11,676 nt of DNA from JAIVJM01 sp035761505. GTDB taxonomy: Bacteria > Acidobacteriota > Blastocatellia > Pyrinomonadales > Pyrinomonadaceae. The notes under the pieces are model-generated. The model was not told the origin of the DNA. It was given only the letters and a program-made list of their open reading frames with translations, and ran no database searches. The stretch is taken from NCBI GenBank assembly GCA_035761505.1, contig DASTQX010000329.1, positions 1-11,676 on the forward strand, given 5' to 3'. Made by a program: the position numbers and the translations under genes. This document shows positions 7,230 to 11,676 of the stretch, in pieces. Every line of letters starts with the position of its first letter. The first letter of the stretch is position 1.

Positions 7230-7866
7230 GGAATCTTGCGAGCACGCGCCGCAGGGACGCCCTCGCGCGGTGCGCGCGGACTTTGACCTTCGAGGCCGAC
7301 CACTTCGTTGAGGCGGCGATCTCCGAGACCGACATTCCCTCCACGTCGAGCATGACGAGCAGGAGCCGGTCTTCGGCGCTGAGGCGGGAAAGGAGCTTTC
7401 CGGCTAAATCCTTCGCCGTCGCGCTCGCCTCGATGTCGGAGCCCGCCGTCTCGTCCGCCAGTTGCTCGGCGAGCCATGCGGCCTCCTCCTCGGAGACTTC
7501 GCTCAGAGGGCTTTCGGGCCGACGCTTGTCGCGCCTGAGTTCGTCGTAACAGGTGTTGAAGGCGATGCGCGCGACCCACGCGGCGAAGGACGCCTCGCGC
7601 TGGTTGGAAAATTCGGGGAGGGCGAAGAAAGCTTTGGTAAAACTCTCCTGCACGATCTCCTCGATGCGCTCGCGCTGGCGGAAGAAGCGGCCCGCGACGA
7701 GCGCGACGCGGCGGCGGTGGCGGTTGAAAAGCTCCTCGAAGGCCGGGTCGTCGCCCTCGCGGACGCGGGCCACGAGCGCGGCGTCGGTCGGCCCGGCGTC
7801 GCCGTGCTCGGCAGCCGGGGCGTCGAGCGCCGCCGTGGTGTCGCGGTTGTCCGCCGTCTCGTCCAT
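7225..7866 (-). CDS. ECF-type RNA polymerase sigma factor
   Basis: A 213-residue sigma-70 family factor of the extracytoplasmic-function group. After a 30-residue acidic, probably disordered lead, region 2 spans about 31-113, with DPAFEELFNRHRRRVALVA (40-58), IEEIVQESFTKAFFAL (68-83), the conserved core-binding and -10 recognition helices, and AAWVARIAFNTCYDELRR (95-112). Region 4 spans about 157-210: LSAEDRLLLVMLDVEGMSVSEIA, then the recognition helix STKWSASKVKVRAHRARASLR, which reads the -35. A Glu/Ala-rich linker (about 118-150) joins them and no extra C-terminal domain follows. The ATG at 7866 has a weak GAGAAG upstream. It is the predicted reader of the three TGTAACC-N16-CGTCT promoters in this window. 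It lacks that motif upstream of itself, so its own transcription must use something else. Confidence 0.93.
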   Translation of the reverse strand: MDETADNRDTTAALDAPAAEHGDAGPTDAALVARVREGDDPAFEELFNRHRRRVALVAGRFFRQRERIEEIVQESFTKAFFALPEFSNQREASFAAWVARIAFNTCYDELRRDKRRPESPLSEVSEEEAAWLAEQLADETAGSDIEASATAKDLAGKLLSRLSAEDRLLLVMLDVEGMSVSEIAASTKWSASKVKVRAHRARASLRRVLARFL

Positions 7867-7870
7867 CGCT

Positions 7871-7913
7871 TCTCAGAACCGCCCGCCGCCCGTTCTCCTC
7901 GAAAGTTCTGGGA
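7871..7913. promoter_or_regulatory. Inverted repeat just upstream of the sigma gene
   Basis: Arms 7871-7879 (TCTCAGAAC) and 7905-7913 (GTTCTGGGA) are complementary over nine bases with one G-T pair, around a 25-base GC-rich spacer. The nearer arm ends five bases from the sigma ATG. It could be an operator or a leader hairpin covering the ribosome site. Nothing in the window identifies a binder. Confidence 0.35.
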
Positions 7914-7945
7914 GAGAGATGAGACCCACCTTCTTCGCCCGCCGT

Positions 7946-7990
7946 CGAAAACAAAGCGGCAGCCCTCTTGGCCGAGGGCTGCCCTTTGTC
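7946..7990 (-). terminator. Intrinsic terminator of the Spy-like gene
   Basis: GGCAGCCCTC (7958-7967) and GAGGGCTGCC (7974-7983) pair perfectly around a 6-base loop. The stem extends by ACAAAG/CTTTGT (7951-7956 with 7984-7989) if C7957 is bulged. On the minus strand the core stem is followed by GCTTTGTTTTCG, a U-rich tail. It lies 86 bases past the Spy-like stop and upstream of the sigma gene, so it separates those two transcripts. Confidence 0.78.
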
Positions 7991-8075
7991 GTCCGTTCAG
8001 TTTACCGCAAGAGGGAACGCGAGGCGCTTTCGGCCACCCCGTCGGGCGGGCGGCTGAAGCCCCTCGCATCCCGGC

Positions 8076-8615
8076 TTACATGCTCTGGCCGGGGTTGGCG
8101 ACGCCGCGACGGCTGCGGCGCTCCTGCCGCTTCTGCTCGCGCTGCTGGCGCTCGGTGGCGAGCTGCGCCTTCTGCTCGGCGGTCAGCACGTTGTACATCT
8201 CGGACATCATGCGGGCGCGCGAGACTTCCTGCTCGACGCGGGCGTTGGCGCGCGCCTGAGCAGCCGCGCGGACGGCGGCCTCGTCGAAGACGCCGGTCGA
8301 GGGGTCGAACCCGCCGCCGCGACGCTCACCGCGCATCGTGCCGCGCTGGGCCTTCGCCGCCTCGTGGTAGCGAGTGGCGATCTGCTTCATCTGCTCTTTC
8401 TGCGCGTCCGTCAGGTTGAGCCGACCGAAGGGGCCATGGAAACCGCCCCGCATGCCACCGCGACCGCCGCGGCCTTTGCCGTGACGACCGGCGTGCTCTT
8501 TGCCATCCTGACCCTGCGCCGCTCCCTGCTGCGCGAAGCCGACGACGCCCGTCAGCATCAACGTCCCGGCCAGCGCCAGTCCGCCCATGATCTTCTTGGT
8601 TCCAGTCAATTTCAT
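8076..8615 (-). CDS. Exported Spy/CpxP-like (LTxxQ) protein
   Basis: A 179-residue exported protein. The signal peptide is about 1-28 (KK, then LALAGTLMLTGVVGFA, then QQ). A Gly/Arg/His-rich stretch follows (about 40-63, with three His), then a helical part with the paired Spy/CpxP signatures LNLTDAQKEQM (about 66-76) and LTAEQKAQLATERQ (about 144-157), and a very basic tail (RQQREQKRQERRSRR). Spy and CpxP are periplasmic helical proteins that act as chaperones or stress sensors, so a soluble periplasmic stress protein is the best guess; the His/Gly stretch could bind metal. The ATG at 8615 follows GGAG at a suitable distance and gives a clean signal peptide; an in-frame start at 8663 would bury it. 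It is a single-gene unit: ECF-type promoter at 8703-8729 and terminator at 7946-7990. Confidence 0.83.
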   Translation of the reverse strand: MKLTGTKKIMGGLALAGTLMLTGVVGFAQQGAAQGQDGKEHAGRHGKGRGGRGGMRGGFHGPFGRLNLTDAQKEQMKQIATRYHEAAKAQRGTMRGERRGGGFDPSTGVFDEAAVRAAAQARANARVEQEVSRARMMSEMYNVLTAEQKAQLATERQQREQKRQERRSRRGVANPGQSM

Positions 8616-8702
8616 CAGTCTTAATCTCCAGAGTGTTGAGTTTTGGCGAGCCGCATCGGACACAGGAGAGAATGACGCCTCACACGGCCTTTCAAAGTGC
8701 TA

Positions 8703-8729
8703 GACGCCGCGCGGCGGCGTTTGGTTACA
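8703..8729 (-). promoter_or_regulatory. ECF-type promoter of the Spy-like gene
   Basis: Minus-strand TGTAACC (8729-8723), 16 bases, CGTC (8706-8703), then TA. It is the same string and spacing as the promoters at 7203-7229 and 9757-9783. The predicted transcription start is near 8696, giving an 80-base leader before the ATG at 8615. An AT-rich patch (GAATTAT) lies just upstream of the -35, as is common for such promoters. Confidence 0.8.
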
Positions 8730-8743
8730 ATAATTCTCAAACC

Positions 8744-8845
8744 GGGGGAAAAGGGTAAAAGGGTAAAAGGGGAAGGAGAAGGAGAAAGGCACACGGGCCG
8801 GTGAGCTATTCCCTTTTACTCTCTTCCCCTTTGTCCCTTTTCCCC
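8744..8845 (-). repeat. Imperfect intergenic palindrome of AAAAGGGT units
   Basis: The left part (8744-8790) reads GGGGGAAAAGGG, then two TAAAAGGG units, then GGAAGGAGAAGGAG. The right part (8811-8845), reverse-complemented, reads GGGGGAAAAGGGACAAAGGGG, then AAGAGAG. The arms match end to end apart from one extra 8-base unit on the left and a few changes. It begins eight bases after the stop of the unrecognised gene at 8853 and ends just before the promoter of the Spy-like gene. It can fold into a long hairpin and may act as a transcript 3' end, though no clean T run follows. Confidence 0.7.
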
Positions 8846-8852
8846 CTTCTTC

Positions 8853-9614
8853 TCATTCCGGGATGAGCGCGAGGCGGAAGCCCGTGAGAGACCATTCGGC
8901 CTCGCCCTCGACTTCGTTGACGTAGGAGAAGTCGCCGGGCGCGTTCGAGCCGACGGCGTAGCAGGTGGCGTTGCCCGCCGCGTCGCGGTAGAAGCCGAGT
9001 TCGAGCGTCTCGCTCTCGCTCCATTCGGGATGAAAGAGCGTGCCGACGAGGTTGAAGACGACGGGCGGGCAGACGGTCACGCGGTAGCCCGCGGGCAGGA
9101 TGGAGCGCGCGCGCCAGTCCTCGTTGACGACTTGAAGCAGCGTCCGTAGCGAGAGGTAGTTGTGCGCGTAGCGCGTGCCGTTCATCATCCCGGCGCGGCC
9201 CATGTAGGGCGCGTAAGGGTCGGCTGAAGGGTCGTGGCCGTAGGCCGTCCCGTAGAACTGCCGGTTGCCGGGCAGATAACGCGGCTTGCGCGTCGTCTCC
9301 ACGCCGACGACGCGGCCCTGTAGCCGCCGGTGCCCTTCGGTGAAGCGCTCGCGGTAACTGGCCCCGTGCTCGTGCGGCTCAAGAAAGTCCTTCGGGGCCG
9401 AAGGATAGAGCCGCGCCGCGTAAGCGCCGTCGAAGGGGACGGCCTCCTCGGTGGGGATGATGTGCCACTCGATGTTGAAGTGCGCGAGCCCCTTCGACGC
9501 TTCGGGCGGCAACTCGAACTTCGAGGCTTCGGGCGCGGCCCACTCGCGCCCCTCGGCCCCCGTCCCGAAGAATTCGGCGAGCCTGCGCTCCCTCTCCGCC
9601 ATCCACCCGTCCAT
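8853..9614 (-). CDS. Hypothetical protein, 253 aa, no recognised family
   Basis: A 253-residue protein I cannot assign. It has no signal peptide or transmembrane helix, so it is probably cytoplasmic. It is rich in aromatic residues, with stretches such as LAHFNIEWHIIPTEEAV (about 43-59), DFLEPHEHGASYRERF (about 76-91), RKPRYLPGNRQFYGTAYGHD (about 109-128), MMNGTRYAHNYLSLRTLLQV (about 143-162) and VVFNLVGTLFHPEW (about 185-198). Several His, Trp and Tyr residues look conserved-like, but no known catalytic motif is obvious. Coding evidence: a full-length frame with codon use like its neighbours, an ATG at 9614 after AAAGGG, and a stop three to eight bases before a palindrome. An in-frame ATG at 9602 is also possible. 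It is divergent from the efflux operon with about 200 bases between them. Confidence 0.72.
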   Translation of the reverse strand: MDGWMAERERRLAEFFGTGAEGREWAAPEASKFELPPEASKGLAHFNIEWHIIPTEEAVPFDGAYAARLYPSAPKDFLEPHEHGASYRERFTEGHRRLQGRVVGVETTRKPRYLPGNRQFYGTAYGHDPSADPYAPYMGRAGMMNGTRYAHNYLSLRTLLQVVNEDWRARSILPAGYRVTVCPPVVFNLVGTLFHPEWSESETLELGFYRDAAGNATCYAVGSNAPGDFSYVNEVEGEAEWSLTGFRLALIPE

Positions 9615-9756
9615 AAAAATTTACCCTTTCGTGTGATAGATTCGACACCGGGATGCATCCAAACGCGAGTATCTTCTGACACTCCTGCGTGCAGACGAAA
9701 CGATGGATTTTTACCGTATTTCCGAGCGCCGGGGCGGCTCGATTAATCAAAAAAAC

Positions 9757-9783
9757 TGTAACCGCGAGTCGCCCGTCGTCGTC
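9757..9783 (+). promoter_or_regulatory. ECF-type promoter of the RND efflux operon
   Basis: Plus-strand TGTAACC (9757-9763), 16 bases, CGTC (9780-9783), then TT. It is the third exact copy of the string found at 7203-7229 and 8703-8729, here on the opposite strand. An A run (9749-9755) precedes the -35. The predicted start near 9790 leaves a leader of about 24 bases containing the AAAAAGGG ribosome site at 9800-9807 and the ATG at 9814, a very good fit that also supports the chosen start codon. Confidence 0.82.
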
Positions 9784-9813
9784 TTCGAGTATAAAGGTCA
9801 AAAAGGGCTATCT

Positions 9814-11157
9814 ATGTTTTCTTTATTTCTCTCCCGCAGGTTACACGCTTCCGCGCTCGCCTGCACGGTGCTCGCGCTCTCTCTGCTCGTGGCGGGCTGC
9901 GGGAAATCGGAATCGAAAGCGGACGCGAGGGAGAACACGAAGGGCGGCAGCGAGGCCGAGTCGCGGCGCGGGCCGGAAGCCCCGCCCGTCTCCGTGACGA
10001 CGGCGACGGCGGTGGCGCGCGAAATTCCTTCTTACATTCAGGCGACGGGGAGCCTCATCGCGCAGGAGACTTCGGACGTGGCCGCGCAGACTTCGGGTCA
10101 GGTCGTGGCGACGCCGGTCAACGTCGGCGCGTTCGTCCGGCAGGGCGACGTAATCGCGCGCCTCAACGACCGTGACGCGCGCCTCCGTCTGCAACAGGCA
10201 CAGTCGGCGGTGACGCAGGCCATCGCGGGCGTGCGTCAGGCCGAAGCGCGCTTGGGGCTCAGGCCGGGCGGCAACTTCGACGCCGTCGCCATCCCCGAAG
10301 TCCGCTCCGCCGGTTCGAGTCTCGAACAGGCGCAGGCCGAACTCCGTCTCGCCGAGGCCAACGAGAAGCGCTACCGCGAGTTGGTCGAGACGGGCGACGT
10401 GGCCTTGAGCATCTACGACCAGTTCCGCACGCAGCGCGATACGGCGCGCTCGCGCGTCAACGCCGCGCGCCAGCAGCTCGAAGCCGCCGTCAACACCGCG
10501 CGCCAGAGCAATCAGGCCATCCAGACCGCCGAGGCCGAGGTCGAGTCGGCGCGCGCGGCGGTCGCCATCGCGCAGAAGGCCGTCGCCGACGCCGTTATCC
10601 GCGCGCCTTACGCGGGCTTCGTCAGCAACCGCCCCATCGCCGTCGGCGAGTTCATCACGCCCTCCTCCGTCGTGGCGACCGTGCTGCGCACCAACCCCAT
10701 CAAGTTGCAGTTGCAGGTGGCCGAGGCCGAAGTGCCTTTCATCACGCCCGGCATGGGCGTCTCTCTGGAAGTGGACGCGCACCGCGAGCGCAAGTTCGCC
10801 GGACGCGTGTCGGCCATCAACCCGGCGATTGACCCGGTGTCGCGCGCGGCGACGGTCGAGGCCGCGATTGACAACGGCGACAACGCGCTCCGCTCCGGGA
10901 TGTTCGCCACGGCGCGCATCGTGCGGCAGGGCGGGAGCCGCGCCGTGTACGTCCCGCGCGCGGCGGTCGTCTCCGACCAGAACACACAGTCGTACCGCGT
11001 CTTCGTCGTGCAGGACGGAACGGCTAAACTGCGAGTCGTCCAGATCGGCACCGAAGAGGGCGACGCGGTGCAGATACTTTCGGGCGTCAACCCCGACGAG
11101 ACCGTCGCGACCAGCAATCTCGACCAGCTCTACGAGGGCGCGCGCGTCGTCCAGTGA
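9814..11157 (+). CDS. RND efflux periplasmic adaptor lipoprotein (AcrA/HlyD type)
   Basis: A 447-residue membrane fusion protein linking an inner-membrane RND pump to an outer-membrane channel. Seen: a lipoprotein signal with lipobox LVAGC (Cys 29); a low-complexity linker (30-57); the first half of the lipoyl/beta-barrel core (SVTTATAVAREIPSYIQATG, 60-79; GQVVATPVNVGAFVRQGDVI, 95-114); a long alpha-helical hairpin (about 120-260) full of Gln/Ala/Glu heptads; the returning lipoyl half VIRAPYAGFVSNRPIAVGEF (261-280); the beta-barrel (KLQLQVAEAEVPFITPGMGV, 297-316); and the membrane-proximal part with VPRAAVV (380-386). An in-frame ATG at 9703 would add 37 residues before the signal peptide and lies upstream of the promoter, so I reject it. 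The cargo is unknown. The pump gene follows after 102 bases. Confidence 0.93.
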   Translation: MFSLFLSRRLHASALACTVLALSLLVAGCGKSESKADARENTKGGSEAESRRGPEAPPVSVTTATAVAREIPSYIQATGSLIAQETSDVAAQTSGQVVATPVNVGAFVRQGDVIARLNDRDARLRLQQAQSAVTQAIAGVRQAEARLGLRPGGNFDAVAIPEVRSAGSSLEQAQAELRLAEANEKRYRELVETGDVALSIYDQFRTQRDTARSRVNAARQQLEAAVNTARQSNQAIQTAEAEVESARAAVAIAQKAVADAVIRAPYAGFVSNRPIAVGEFITPSSVVATVLRTNPIKLQLQVAEAEVPFITPGMGVSLEVDAHRERKFAGRVSAINPAIDPVSRAATVEAAIDNGDNALRSGMFATARIVRQGGSRAVYVPRAAVVSDQNTQSYRVFVVQDGTAKLRVVQIGTEEGDAVQILSGVNPDETVATSNLDQLYEGARVVQ

Positions 11158-11242
11158 GTTCAAAGTTCAGAGTTCAAGGCTCAAAGTTTAAGACGAAGCT
11201 TTGGCCCTCGACTTTGAACCTCGAACTCTGAACTTTGAACTC
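11156..11242 (+). repeat. Palindrome of 7-base units between efflux adaptor and pump genes
   Basis: Left arm 11156-11192 and right arm 11206-11242 (37 bases each) are complementary over the first 20 bases without a break (GAGTTCAAAGTTCAGAGTTC) and at most later positions. The arms consist of about five 7-base units related to AGTTCAA. The left arm begins with the last two bases of the adaptor TGA stop. No T run follows on the plus strand, so it is not an intrinsic terminator. It would put a stable hairpin in the intercistronic mRNA, 17 bases before the pump ATG at 11260, where the ribosome site is weak. Confidence 0.82.
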
Positions 11243-11259
11243 CGAGCCAGCAAAGCGTT

Positions 11260-11568
11260 ATGCAAAAGTTAGCTGAAATCTGCGTCCGGCGTCCGGTCTT
11301 CGCGACCGTGCTGATTCTCCTGCTGACGGTCATCGGCGGGTTCTCTTTCTTCACGCTCGGCGTTGACCGCTTCCCGAAGATTGACATCCCGACCGTCTCG
11401 GTCTCGACCTCGAATCCGGGAGCCGCGCCGCAGGAGATCGAGACCGAGATCACCGACATCATCGAGGGCGTCGTCAACACCGTGCCCGGCATTGACGAGA
11501 TGCGTTCGAGTTCGGCGCAGGGGCGCTCGAACGTGACCATCAACTTCAACCTCGAAAAAGACCCCGAC
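11260..11568 (+). CDS. RND efflux pump permease (HAE1/AcrB type), N-terminal fragment
   Basis: The first 103 residues of an inner-membrane RND transporter, normally just over 1000 residues long. Seen: the cytoplasmic start MQKLAEICVRRPVFATVL, TM1 (ATVLILLLTVIGGFSFFTLG, about 15-34), then the hallmark VDRFPKIDIPTVSVSTSNPG (35-54), GAAPQEIETEITDIIEGVVNT (54-74), VPGIDEMRSSSAQGRSNVTI and FNLEKDPD. After KDPD the family continues with a conserved AAQDVRDKV-like stretch. Here the frame instead reads LRHSLLQTKPVDHG and stops at 11637, because the DNA from about 11570 on belongs to a different, antisense gene. The gene is therefore cut by a junction and is not a natural short protein. Expression is predicted from the promoter at 9757. 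Confidence 0.88.
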
Positions 11569-11571
11569 CTC

Positions 11572-11676
11572 CGGCATTCGCTGCTTCAGACCAAGCCGGT
11601 CGATCACGGGATCCACGACCGGCCGGCTCTGGAGTAGCTTGTACTGGGTGGCGTAATAGTCCTGGGACGCTCCCGT
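11572..11676 (-). CDS. Fragment of a Wzc/GumC-type polysaccharide chain-length or tyrosine-kinase protein
   Basis: Read on the minus strand from the window edge, 35 codons give TGASQDYYATQYKLLQSR, then PVVDPVIDRLGLKQRMP. The stretch 'DYY.TQY.LLQSR...VID.LGL' is the well-known periplasmic-domain signature of exopolysaccharide chain-length regulators and Wzc/EpsG-type kinases. Both ends are missing: the window edge at 11676 and an abrupt switch at about 11569-11572 into the antisense of the RND pump. It is opposite in strand and unrelated in function to its neighbour, so it most likely comes from elsewhere in a genome and was joined here by misassembly or a real rearrangement. Confidence 0.7.

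Noticed and set aside
9615..9700. A housekeeping-type promoter for the unrecognised gene (TTGGAT and TATCAC, 18 apart, minus strand)
   Set aside because: Only three and four of six bases match the consensus; too weak to annotate.
9703..9813. An N-terminal extension of the efflux adaptor from the ATG at 9703
   Set aside because: It would put 37 residues before a lipoprotein signal peptide, and the predicted transcription start (near 9790) lies downstream of that ATG.
9837..9844. Another minus-strand TGTAACC at the start of the adaptor gene
   Set aside because: No CGTC lies 16 bases away and it points away from any suitably placed start codon.
9841..11163. A 440-codon open frame antisense to the efflux adaptor
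   Set aside because: It is an Arg/Asp/His-rich shadow of a gene with a clear lipobox and the full adaptor domain order on the plus strand.
11569..11637. A short complete protein of 125 residues starting at 11260
   Set aside because: The last 22 residues are a read through the antisense polysaccharide gene fragment; the real pump gene is cut, not short.

Overview
The window is GC-rich, gene-dense bacterial DNA from a diderm (outer-membrane-bearing) organism. I would guess Acidobacteriota, probably a Blastocatellia-like lineage. The guess rests on a large TonB-receptor-like protein with an N-terminal carboxypeptidase-regulatory domain and glycine-rich loops, on an ECF sigma factor beside small LTxxQ-type envelope proteins, and on intergenic palindromes built from short tandem units. 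The taxonomic call is inference. Both ends look like contig ends.

Layout. (1) Bases 95-2924, minus strand: a probable operon of a small membrane protein, a sodium:solute symporter (545 aa), a two-TM hypothetical protein and a GNAT acetyltransferase. (2) 2961-3065: a perfect 27-bp-arm palindrome followed by a T run, acting as terminator of the next gene. (3) 3088-6156, minus: a 1022-aa TonB-receptor-like outer-membrane protein. (4) 6308-7866, minus: ECF sigma factor, a single-TM protein that is a candidate anti-sigma factor, and a membrane-anchored LTxxQ protein, an arrangement like CnrH/CnrY/CnrX. (5) 8076-8615, minus: an exported Spy/CpxP-like protein with a clear terminator. (6) 8853-9614, minus: an unrecognised 253-aa protein. 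(7) 9814-11568, plus: an RND efflux adaptor lipoprotein followed by the start of the RND pump. The pump gene breaks off at about 11570, where the sequence switches to a reverse-strand piece of a Wzc/GumC-type polysaccharide protein. This is most simply a chimeric contig end.

The main discovery is a repeated promoter. The string TGTAACC, exactly 16 bases, then CGTCT occurs three times. Each copy lies a short distance upstream of a gene and points at it: the anti-sigma/sensor pair (overlapping the sigma stop codon), the Spy-like gene, and the RND efflux operon. This has the form of an ECF-sigma promoter (AAC in the -35, CGTC in the -10, 16-bp spacing). It ties the scattered genes into one predicted envelope-stress or efflux regulon run by the sigma factor at 7225-7866. 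The sigma gene itself lacks this motif upstream, so the loop would induce its own inhibitor but not itself.

A second theme is three intergenic palindromes of unrelated sequence but similar design (tandem 7- or 8-base units folded into long hairpins) at 2980-3065, 8744-8845 and 11156-11242. One ends in a T run and should terminate transcription. One sits between the efflux adaptor and pump genes and starts inside the adaptor stop codon. No intergenic stretch exceeds 300 bases; bases 1-94 hold no gene that I can see.
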